10,490 nt of DNA, from contig JAISGC010000085.1 of assembly GCA_031263295.1 (NCBI GenBank), positions 1 to 10,490 of the forward strand, read 5' to 3'. Source of the DNA: Rickettsiales bacterium (lineage in GTDB: Bacteria; Pseudomonadota; Alphaproteobacteria; Rs-D84). The notes under the pieces were generated by a model that made no database searches, had not been told where the DNA came from, and saw nothing but the letters and a program-made list of their open reading frames with translations. Position 1 is the first letter of the stretch. Each line of letters starts with the position of its first letter. Below are positions 5,313 to 10,490 of this stretch, piece after piece. The translations under genes were made by a program, and so were the position numbers.

Positions 5313-5340
5313 TTGACATCCCGCCGGGCGGCGCTAGAAT
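5313..5340 (+). promoter_or_regulatory. Promoter of the aspartokinase-like gene
   Basis: TTGACA (5313-5318), a 16-base spacer and TAGAAT (5335-5340). The start would be about 5347, three bases before the ATG at 5350, so there is no room for a ribosome binding site. The promoter is divergent from that of the metal operon, whose -35 element is 11 bases away. Confidence 0.8.
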
Positions 5341-5349
5341 AAATCCGCT

Positions 5350-6105
5350 ATGCAAATACCAAATGTCGCCAAGTTCGGCGGCGGAGTTTTTTCCAGCGAA
5401 TCAAAAATGCCGCTTCTGCGCGCAGCCGTGGACTATGAATTGGCGCGGTCGAAAAAATTGATTGTCGTCGTATCCGCAATCGGCAAGACCACCGACGATA
5501 TAATTTCCGGCATTCCGGCCGCGGCAACGCCCGCGACGCGCGACGCCATGATGTCCGTCGGCGAGACCGTATCGTCCCGCCTTTTCGCAAAATATCTTTT
5601 GGCCAATGGATTTCGCGCGGCGGCCTTCTCGGGATGGGACGCGGGCATCACGACCGATTCGCAGTTCGGCGACGCGCGGATTATTCAGGTCGACCCGGCG
5701 CCTTTGACGGATTTTTTCCGACACAACGATGTCGCGGTGGTCGCCGGATTCCAAGGCGCGAACGAGCGGGGCGAAATCACGACGCTCGGGCGGAACGGAT
5801 CGGATACGACCGCGGTCTATCTGGCCTATCGCTTCGCGTCGAAAATCTGCACATTGTATAAGGATGTCGACGGGATATTCGAGGCGAACCCAAAGGCGCG
5901 GAGCGATGCGCGGCTTTACAAATATCTGAATCACAAGGAGTTGTTCGACGGCGAGGCCAAGGGCATCGTTCACGCCCGGGCGTTGGGGCTGATAAAGAAC
6001 CGCTTCGCGACCGGCGGCGAGACCGAGATAGTCGTTCGGAATATCGACTTGGCGCGGGAAAGCTTCACGACGATTTGCCATAAGGCGACGGAGGTTTATA
6101 GGTAG
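5350..6105 (+). CDS. Aspartokinase-like amino acid kinase without ACT domains
   Basis: Aspartokinase phosphorylates aspartate with ATP, the first step to lysine, diaminopimelate, threonine and methionine. Its catalytic-domain motifs are all here in order: KFGGG (8-12; usually KFGGT), VVVSAIGKTTDD (39-50), SVGE (69-72), GITTDSQF (99-106), VVAGFQG (130-136), TTLGRNGSDTTA (144-155; usually GRGGSD) and YKDVDGIFEANP (170-181). The protein has 251 residues, against 400 or more for lysC-type enzymes: it stops at the end of the kinase domain and lacks both regulatory ACT domains, so feedback control by lysine or threonine would be absent. The G for T in KFGGT and N for G in GRNGSD are unusual. A different acyl-amino-acid substrate cannot be excluded. 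It is probably translated from an almost leaderless message. Confidence 0.85.
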   Translation: MQIPNVAKFGGGVFSSESKMPLLRAAVDYELARSKKLIVVVSAIGKTTDDIISGIPAAATPATRDAMMSVGETVSSRLFAKYLLANGFRAAAFSGWDAGITTDSQFGDARIIQVDPAPLTDFFRHNDVAVVAGFQGANERGEITTLGRNGSDTTAVYLAYRFASKICTLYKDVDGIFEANPKARSDARLYKYLNHKELFDGEAKGIVHARALGLIKNRFATGGETEIVVRNIDLARESFTTICHKATEVYR

Positions 6106-6121
6106 GGACGGGCGGTGGGGC

Positions 6122-6266
6122 GGTATTCCCCTCCCTTGGACACGCACTGGCATTTTTTCGTGAAACGAAAAAATGACGGGGTGGTGGCGAAGCGTGGCAC
6201 TGCCTGTTACAAGCACCACCACGCCCGCCTTCGGCGGGCAGTGCGTGTCCAAAGGAGGGGAACACC
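6122..6266. repeat. Palindromic element with 28-bp inverted ends
   Basis: Arms 6122-6149 and 6239-6266 match as GGT(A/G)TTCCCCTCC...GGACACGCACTG and its complement. The centre holds ATTTTTTCG-TGAAA-CGAAAAAAT, a GGGGTGGTGGCG segment and GCCCGCC-TTC-GGCGGGC. It belongs to the GTGTTCCCC family seen at 3450 and 10239 and separates the aspartokinase-like gene from trmN6. Confidence 0.8.
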
Positions 6267-6308
6267 GCGCGTCAGGCCCGTCGCGCTCCGCCGGAAAAAG
6301 AAAAAATT

Positions 6309-6911
6309 ATGCCAACGCAAAACGACATCTTCACCATCTGCAACGGGCGGGTCAAAATGACGGGCTCGGGATACCGCACCACCGAGGATGCGGTTCTGCT
6401 GGCCGATGCGGTTGCGGTGCGGCCGGGCGCGGCCGGACTTTCTGTTTTGGATGTCGGAATCGGGCCGGGCGGAGCGTCGCTGGCGTTGCTGAACCGAGTG
6501 TCGGGCGCGAAAATTACAGGCGTCGATATTTCCGAAGATATGATTGCTCGCGCTGGCGAAAACGCCGCGATGAACGGCCGCGAGATAGAACTGATTCGCG
6601 GCGACATTTTTACTTGGCGCACCGCGCGCCTGTTCGATGTGGTGATGACCAACCCGCCTTATTTTTCGGGCAGCGCCCGCAAGGACAATTCGCACCATAA
6701 TATAGACATATATAAATGGGTCGTGGCGTCCGTTCGGAGGCTTCGCGCGCGCGGGTATTTTTATGCGATCGCCGCGACCGGAGTTTTCGATAAAATTATC
6801 GCCGCGCTGGTCGATGCCGGATGCGGCGCGATAACTCTGACGGACGCCGGCGGCGGGCGGGTTATTGTCGCGGCAAGGAAGAATGTGAAGACGCCCGCGG
6901 CGGTTTTTTAG
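6309..6911 (+). CDS. trmN6: TrmN6-like tRNA1(Val) adenine-N6 methyltransferase
   Basis: Members of this family (YfiC/TrmN6, HemK-like) methylate adenine 37 of tRNA1(Val) using S-adenosylmethionine, in the cytoplasm. An N-terminal GYRTTEDAVLLADAV (21-35) resembles the family's YR.T.D..LL segment. The SAM-binding motif I DVGIGPGGASLAL is at 48-60, the acidic loop GVDIS at 71-75, GDIF at 98-101, and the catalytic NPPYF at 115-119. At 200 residues it is shorter than the usual 240-250, lacking part of the C-terminal region. There is no Shine-Dalgarno before the ATG, only an A-rich tract (AAAAAGAAAAAATT). It follows the aspartokinase-like gene on the same strand, but a repeat lies between them, so co-transcription is uncertain. 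The exact target base cannot be proved from motifs alone. Confidence 0.85.
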   Translation: MPTQNDIFTICNGRVKMTGSGYRTTEDAVLLADAVAVRPGAAGLSVLDVGIGPGGASLALLNRVSGAKITGVDISEDMIARAGENAAMNGREIELIRGDIFTWRTARLFDVVMTNPPYFSGSARKDNSHHNIDIYKWVVASVRRLRARGYFYAIAATGVFDKIIAALVDAGCGAITLTDAGGGRVIVAARKNVKTPAAVF

Positions 6912-6918
6912 AGACTAG

Positions 6919-7069
6919 ATTCCAGAGCGCGATTCCCCTTCCCTTGGGGAAGGGGTGCCGCCGAAGGCGGCGGGGTAGGGGAAATTGATAAGATGTATTC
7001 CACTACCCCGTCCCGCGCCTGCGGCGCGGTCCACCCCTTCGCCAGCGAAGGGGAATCGCGCTCTGGAAT
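6919..7069. repeat. 151-bp palindromic element with 22-bp perfect ends
   Basis: ATTCCAGAGCGCGATTCCCC starts at 6919 and its exact complement ends at 7069. Inside are CCCCTTCCC/GGGGAAGGGG and GCCGCC-GAA-GGCGGC hairpins on the left and CCGCGCC-TGC-GGCGCGG on the right. Its right half is the same unit as 4587-4672. A short CTAGTCC tandem repeat follows at 7076-7092. Confidence 0.85.
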
Positions 7070-7099
7070 AATTTCCTAGTCCCTAGTCCCTATTTCCTA

Positions 7100-7128
7100 T
7101 TGCTTCAATTCTCAAAAACATATATAAT
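7100..7128 (+). promoter_or_regulatory. Promoter of the TPR protein gene
   Basis: TTGCTT (7100-7105), a 17-base spacer and a perfect TATAAT (7123-7128). The start would be near 7135, upstream of GAGGAGAG (7152-7159) and the ATG at 7164, so this gene has a normal leader. Confidence 0.8.
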
Positions 7129-7163
7129 TGCGACAGAGAATTATGGGGATAGAGGAGAGAGCT

Positions 7164-8189
7164 ATGCCAAAAAAGAAATCATCGCGCAAAACCGCGACCG
7201 CGCCGAAGGCGCCTGTCGCACCGGTCAAGGCGGCTGTCGCCAAGGCGGGGGTGTCCGTTGACGCCGTCGCGAAAAAAGCCGAGCGCCGCGCGGCGCGAAA
7301 GTCCTATTTTATGAACTGCGTTTATTGGCTCGCCATAGCGTCGGCCGTTGCGACCGGTTGCTGGATGATCTCGCGGAACGGCGCGGCGACGACCGCGCCG
7401 GTCGCCGAAGATGCGGCCGAGGTTCGCGCAAACACTCCGGCGAATGTCGCCGCGGCCGCGCGATTGGCCGATTCGGGGAAAAGCAAACTTTTGGACGGCG
7501 ACGCCGTCGGCGCGCTGAACGATTTTTCGGCGGCCATCGAGCAGAATCCGGCGGCGGAATATTTCGTCTATCGCGGCGAGATTCTGATGCAGGGCGAGAA
7601 CTTCGCGGCGGCCGTCGCGGACTTCGGCGCGGCGCTCCGCATCGATGCGAAATCCGTCGCGGCCTATTACGACCGGGCCCTTGCGAACATTCGTCTTGAA
7701 AAATTATCCGACGCGAAGGCGGACCTCGACAAGGCGGTCGCGAACTGGAACGAGGACTCGCCGATTTCCGAGCATGATGTCTTCGCCAAGCGCGCGCAGG
7801 TCAGCCTGTGGCTGCGCGACTGGCGCGCGTCTGAGGCCGACTGGACCCAGGCCATCGCCAAGACCTCGGGCGAATCGGACTGGAACGATTTCGCCGGACG
7901 CGCCGAATGCCGCACCAATATGGGCGATTTCCAAGAGGCCGCGAACGACTATGTCAGCGCCGTCACTATCATATCCGACCGGATTCAGAAGACACCCGAC
8001 GACACCACGCGCGCCAATATGTCGCGCCAGGCGATGGGGTATTTCGAGAAGTCGGGGGCGTTGCGGATAAAGCTGGACCAGCATGACCTGGCGTTGCAGG
8101 ATTTGCAGGCGGCGCATACGCTGGCGATAGCGCTCGACGACATCGAGAATAAAAATCGCTTGCAGATTTTGATTTCAAGCCTTATGTAA
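7164..8189 (+). CDS. Membrane-anchored TPR-repeat protein
   Basis: From the ATG at 7164, chosen because GAGGAGAG is placed just upstream, the protein has 341 residues; an ATG at 7143 is an alternative that would place the Shine-Dalgarno inside the gene. A Lys/Ala-rich cytoplasmic tail (1-48) leads to one membrane segment (about 49-69, YFMNCVYWLAIASAVATGCW). The rest, presumably periplasmic, contains helical 34-residue units with TPR signatures: GDAVGALNDFSAAIEQNPA, FAAAVADFGAALRIDAKS, KLSDAKADLDKAVANW, then less regular ones (WRASEADWTQAIAK, FQEAANDYVSAV, HDLALQDLQAAHTLA). TPRs serve as protein-binding scaffolds; the partner is unknown. A strong terminator abuts the stop. Confidence 0.85.
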   Translation: MPKKKSSRKTATAPKAPVAPVKAAVAKAGVSVDAVAKKAERRAARKSYFMNCVYWLAIASAVATGCWMISRNGAATTAPVAEDAAEVRANTPANVAAAARLADSGKSKLLDGDAVGALNDFSAAIEQNPAAEYFVYRGEILMQGENFAAAVADFGAALRIDAKSVAAYYDRALANIRLEKLSDAKADLDKAVANWNEDSPISEHDVFAKRAQVSLWLRDWRASEADWTQAIAKTSGESDWNDFAGRAECRTNMGDFQEAANDYVSAVTIISDRIQKTPDDTTRANMSRQAMGYFEKSGALRIKLDQHDLALQDLQAAHTLAIALDDIENKNRLQILISSLM

Positions 8190-8214
8190 AAATCCCCGAA
8201 AGGGGATTTTTTTT
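8188..8214 (+). terminator. Intrinsic terminator of the TPR gene, possibly bidirectional
   Basis: AAAAATCCCC-GAAA-GGGGATTTTT is a 10-bp stem with a GAAA tetraloop and an eight-T tail (8207-8214). Its left A-run makes it a possible terminator for the converging secreted protein gene ending at 8233. Confidence 0.92.
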
Positions 8215-8232
8215 AACGACCGGCAATTCGGG

Positions 8233-8733
8233 TTATTGCAAAATGGAATTGATGAAGCCGTTGTTCAAGTAAGCGTCAGTCGTCATCGCCCAGGCGCACT
8301 CGTCCGGGCAGTTGCCCGAGCAGGGATCCGGCGTCGAGACTTTTTGGACCCAATTGCCGCCGCATTGCATTTCGTCGTTTATCGTCAATATGCGGCAATA
8401 GCAATTGTTTCCGGCCGCGGCCGCCCCGTTGTTCGGATTGCTCGCGCCGCAGAATGAGATTCCTTTTATCGTATAAGCGGCGTTGCTGACGACCCAGTCC
8501 GGGTTTGCGTCCCATATCGAGTCCGACGCCGGAGCGAGATTCTGGCGGTTGGAGGCAAGCACGCTGGCCGCCGCGAGCGGGCAGGTCTTTTTGCAGAGTT
8601 TTGCGGCGTCGGCTTCGCCGCCGCCGGTAATGAGCAATGCGCAGTGAGCAATGAGCAATAGGAGTTTGCTGTTGCGTTGTCGCGCGCTTCTATTGCTCAT
8701 TGCTAGTTGCTCATTGCTCGTTTGATTTTTCAT
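8233..8733 (-). CDS. Secreted cysteine-rich protein, paralogue C, with a repeat-built signal peptide
   Basis: The 166-residue product begins MKN. Residues about 5-35 are encoded by an inverted ATTGCTC repeat (8630-8719), and its second arm supplies the hydrophobic core LLLLIAHCALLI (24-35). After TGGGEADAAKLC the sequence matches paralogue B (GGGASEAAKLCKK), so cleavage near residue 43 is likely. The mature domain has C47, C51, C95, C111-Y-C113-R, C124, W128-V, and the cluster C138-x3-C142-x3-C146 with the spacing of paralogue A. The Shine-Dalgarno and leader ACAGGGAGAAAAATATG match paralogue B. RNA C lies upstream in the same direction, separated by the repeat at 8777-8965. Whether the lengthened, basic n-region (5-23) still allows export is uncertain. 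The family is not recognised. Confidence 0.82.
   Translation of the reverse strand: MKNQTSNEQLAMSNRSARQRNSKLLLLIAHCALLITGGGEADAAKLCKKTCPLAAASVLASNRQNLAPASDSIWDANPDWVVSNAAYTIKGISFCGASNPNNGAAAAGNNCYCRILTINDEMQCGGNWVQKVSTPDPCSGNCPDECAWAMTTDAYLNNGFINSILQ
8630..8719. repeat. ATTGCTC inverted tandem repeat inside a coding region
   Basis: Arms 8630-8660 and 8689-8719 are imperfect inverted copies (about 24 of 31 bases) made of the tandem unit TGAGCAA. It lies in frame within the start of the secreted protein gene C, replacing the signal-peptide core present in paralogue B. Confidence 0.8.
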
Positions 8734-8776
8734 ATTTTTCTCCCTGTTTTGTTTTTCTGGCAGAGCGTTATCGCTG

Positions 8777-8965
8777 GCTCCCTCCTGCCCCCTTGTGGGG
8801 CGGGATAGATTCCCTTGGCGAGAAAGCGCAGCTTTCGAGCCCTATGGAATCTTGGGTGGGGGTATGTGCTTTATTATGAAAGGTTCACCCCCACCCAAGA
8901 GTTGCTAGGCCGCACTTCGTGCGGCAAGCAACTCTATCCCGCCCCACAAGGGGGCAGGAGGGAGC
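8777..8965. repeat. 189-bp element with perfect 32-bp inverted ends
   Basis: Arms 8777-8808 and 8934-8965 (GCTCCCTCCTGCCCCCTTGT at the outer end) are exact complements. Inside is a CTTGGGTGGGGGT/ACCCCCACCCAAG stem and GCCGCAC-TTC-GTGCGGC. It lies between RNA C and its secreted protein gene. From 8966 to 9035 there are only further small GC hairpins, such as GCGCC-TTC-GGCGC on the minus strand. Confidence 0.88.
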
Positions 8966-9035
8966 GCGCCGTCGCGCTCTGCATCGTCGGGAAATTTCGG
9001 GCGTAAGCCCGGCGTAGCGCCGAAGGCGCGTAGAC

Positions 9036-9303
9036 GGGTCGGAGGGTTGGAAAATCACTTTTAAGAATGACCCCGCGAAAATTACTCATCGCGGCCCCCC
9101 GACCATAACGGGAGTTTCCGGTCGACGCCCGCAGCGGGCCGCGACCGGGGTAAGCCCGGCGCAGCCGAAGGCAAAGCCGGGTGCATAAAAAAATCGGCCG
9201 CAGCCGTTGTTTTTTATGCGCGGATTCGATGCGAAAATGACGCATCGCTTAAAAGAGAGCTTTCCACGGCTCCGACCCAAGCTTCCCAACTTGGTTCGCC
9301 GTT
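9036..9303 (-). ncRNA. Structured RNA, copy C
   Basis: On the minus strand the RNA opens with ACGG (from 9302) pairing with CCGU around CCAAGU-UGGGAAG-CUUGG. GGGUCGGAG (9278-9270) then pairs perfectly with CUCCGACCC (9044-9036) at the far end. The second long-range helix CUUUUAAG/CUUAAAAG joins 9255-9248 to 9065-9058, again preceded by UCAUU (9070-9066). Arms include CGAUGCG/CGCAUCG; a GCAUAAAAAA/UUUUUUAUGC stem around a CGGC/GCCG tip; CCGGUCG/CGACCGG; the box AUGGUCGGGG (9106-9097); and CCGCGA/UCGCGG (9094-9073). Compared with copy B it has about 60 extra bases of GC hairpins in the middle, probably a repeat insertion. GAAUCCGCGC after the first arm is identical in B and C. Confidence 0.8.
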
Positions 9304-9304
9304 C

Positions 9305-9333
9305 ATTATAGAGAGTTTGCGATTTTTTGTAAA
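9305..9333 (-). promoter_or_regulatory. Promoter of RNA C
   Basis: On the minus strand TTTACA (9328-9333), a 17-base spacer and a perfect TATAAT (9305-9310). The start falls at the ACGG that opens RNA C. Confidence 0.82.
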
Positions 9334-9341
9334 GAGGAATT

Positions 9342-9376
9342 ATCAATTCATAATTCATAATGCATAATTCATAATT
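9342..9376. repeat. ATTCATA-type tandem repeat
   Basis: Tandem AATTCATAATTCATAATGCA-like units like those at 3066-3098, just upstream of the RNA C promoter. Confidence 0.65.
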
Positions 9377-9603
9377 TTCCCCACCCCAAGGTTTCGTAAT
9401 CTCGAACTTCGCCTGCGGCTCGTTCTCGATAACTCAACCTTTCCCGCCCCACTTCGTGGGGCAGGAGGATGCAGTGCCAGCTGGACGCATCACCCCAGCC
9501 CGCTTCGGGTCTGCGACCCTCCGCGGGCCACCCCTCCAAATGAGGGGAACACCACGCTTCGCGCCCGCCGAGCTTTTCTAGTCCTAGTCCTAATCCTAGT
9601 CCT
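9377..9603. repeat. Gene-free stretch of repeat fragments
   Basis: It holds an imperfect hairpin (GGTTTCGTAATCTCGAAC with a diverged complement ending AACC at about 9429), CGCCCCAC-TTC-GTGGGGC, and a GTGTTCCCC-family unit in reverse (CCACCCCTCC...GGAGGGG-like, ending GAACACC near 9553). A CTAGTCC tandem array follows at about 9580-9603. I see no gene here. Confidence 0.6.
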
Positions 9604-9606
9604 TAC

Positions 9607-9635
9607 TTGACACAACCGCCGCAATCTGCAACGAT
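9607..9635 (+). promoter_or_regulatory. Possible promoter of the HNH gene
   Basis: A perfect TTGACA (9607-9612) is followed after 17 bases by a poor -10, AACGAT. The start would be near the ATG at 9642, again leaving no leader. The weak -10 keeps this tentative. Confidence 0.4.
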
Positions 9636-9641
9636 TCGGTT

Positions 9642-10230
9642 ATGAGAATCGAAACGCTTTACGACTTTATTGAAGATATTGTCGGCTGGGAGGATTCCAA
9701 CGAATTGTCCCATCGGCACAAGTCCGACATTCGCGCCGTCCTTTACGCCCACGAGGTCAGGAATTACAACGCGCGGTCGCTTTACTCCATCGCGCCGGAC
9801 TTGGAGCCGCGGGATCTCAAAAAGCTTATCCGCATTTTGATTCAGAAGAAAATCGAGGTTCCCTGCGGCATCTGCGGCGACATCATCAAGAGGGAATCGC
9901 ATCTGAATATCGACCATATCTATCCCCTGAACCAAATAAGACGCGAGTTCAGCGCGGGATACAAGGGGGGGGGGGTATCACACCGAGAATTTGCAGCCCG
10001 CCCACAGCATCTGCAACACCGCGAAGGACGCGCGCATCGATTTAATCAGCCTTTATAATTCGGATCCCGAGGTGTTCGAGATGTTCCGCACGACCGAGAC
10101 CTATCGCCTGTTTATGGAAAAGGTCAAAGCCATCCGGAACGAGCTGATGCGCGGCGGCGGCAAAAAGCAGCCGCGCATGCGCCCGCGCGACCGCACGCGG
10201 ATAAATATCAATATTTATTGCGGAAGGTAG
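9642..10230 (+). pseudogene. HNH endonuclease broken by a frameshift at a ten-G run
   Basis: The first frame (from 9642) gives an N-terminal helical region and then C75-G-I-C78, followed by LNIDHIYPLNQ with D91-H92, the start of an HNH nuclease motif. At the G-run (9965-9974) the frame is lost and would end at 10058 in unrelated residues. In the next frame the motif continues YHTENLQPAHSICNTAKD and runs to the stop at 10228-10230. With nine Gs instead of ten, the reading frame would be whole at 195 residues, and the joined motif DH...GYKGGGYHTENLQPAHSICN fits HNH well. HNH enzymes are metal-dependent DNA nucleases found in restriction, homing and phage systems; nothing nearby fixes the role. 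The shift may be a real mutation, phase variation or a sequencing error. Confidence 0.8.
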
Positions 10231-10238
10231 GACGACAG

Positions 10239-10490
10239 GTGTTCCCCTCCTTTGGAGGGGTGCCCGGCGAAGCCGGGCGGGGTGGTGGCGATAACGCGCT
10301 ATGAAAAAACCTAAACAAAAAATCACAAAGTGATTTTTTGTCATTCCCGCGCAAGCGGGAATAGGGTTCTAAACCTTACATTCAGATACTACTTGATTTC
10401 ACAATTATCTTTGTGTGTGAAACAAGTTTTTCGCTATAAGGTTAAAAGCCCTATTCCCGCCTGCGCGGGAATGACAAAAAATCTCTTCAA
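10239..10490. repeat. Composite repeat, second copy, cut by the window end
   Basis: The unit GGTGTTCCCCTCC...GGGGTGGTGGCG (about 10239-10289) is followed by the hairpin AAAAAATCAC-AAA-GTGATTTTTT, then the 136-bp element. The order of parts matches 3450-3816. The closing arm would lie beyond 10490. Confidence 0.75.
10340..10475. repeat. 136-bp palindromic element, copy 2
   Basis: GTCATTCCCGC...GCGGGAATGAC, inverted relative to and as long as the copy at 3569-3704. They share most of the AT-rich centre, including TATAGCGAAAAACTTGTTTC on the opposite strand. Both ends carry CCCGC hairpins. Confidence 0.85.

Noticed and set aside
5401..6252. 283-residue minus-strand frame
   Set aside because: It is antisense to the aspartokinase-like gene, whose motifs are unmistakable; long antisense frames are expected in GC-rich DNA.
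9036..10230. RNA C as a guide RNA of an IscB-like system with the HNH gene
   Set aside because: The HNH gene is short, has no RuvC parts, is on the other strand and is absent near RNAs A and B.

Overview
The window is about 10.5 kb of GC-rich bacterial chromosome with small genes, short operons and very many palindromic intergenic repeats. A VirB11-type ATPase, TTGACA/TATAAT-like promoters, short or absent mRNA leaders and palindromes that even enter a coding region suggest an uncultured alphaproteobacterium, possibly from a Rickettsiales/Rhodospirillales-like host-associated lineage. That placement is inference; no rRNA or tRNA is present to test it.

Layout. 1-857: the last codons of one secreted cysteine-rich protein, a structured RNA (RNA A) with its own promoter and terminator, and a full paralogue of that protein. 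892-1002: a perfect 27-bp-arm palindromic repeat. 1064-2451 (minus): virB11 followed by a one-base-overlapping RNase HI gene. 2513-3067: a divergent lipoprotein. 3188-4245: a second structured RNA (RNA B), a 367-bp composite inverted-repeat element, and a second secreted cysteine-rich protein. 4294-5302 (minus): a metal-responsive operon made of a 36-residue metallothionein-like peptide, a small membrane protein and a CsoR-family repressor, with two 17-bp operator palindromes at its promoter. 5350-6911: an aspartokinase catalytic domain without ACT domains and a TrmN6-like methyltransferase. 7164-8189: a membrane-anchored TPR protein. 8233-9333 (minus): a third secreted cysteine-rich protein with its own upstream structured RNA (RNA C). 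9642-10230: an HNH endonuclease broken at a run of ten Gs. The end holds a second copy of the composite repeat.

The most striking result is that RNAs A, B and C are three diverged copies of one structured RNA. They share a 5' hairpin beginning right at the predicted transcription start, a long-range closing helix, a second long-range helix preceded by UCAUU, and the box AUGGUCGGGG followed by a hairpin. Several helices keep pairing while their bases change. Each copy lies upstream of, and in the same direction as, a gene for a secreted protein with the pattern signal peptide - KLC - CxCR - W[IV] - Cys cluster. I do not recognise the RNA or the protein family. Either the RNA is a cis-acting leader (riboswitch- or attenuator-like), or it is a small RNA travelling with the secreted protein as one duplicated cassette.

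The metal operon forms a readable circuit: the repressor gene is in the operon it would control, one operator fills the -35/-10 spacer and the other lies just after the start site, and the products are a thiolate-rich metal sequestration peptide and a MerC/MerT-like membrane protein. VirB11 implies a type IV secretion or conjugation apparatus whose other parts are outside the window.
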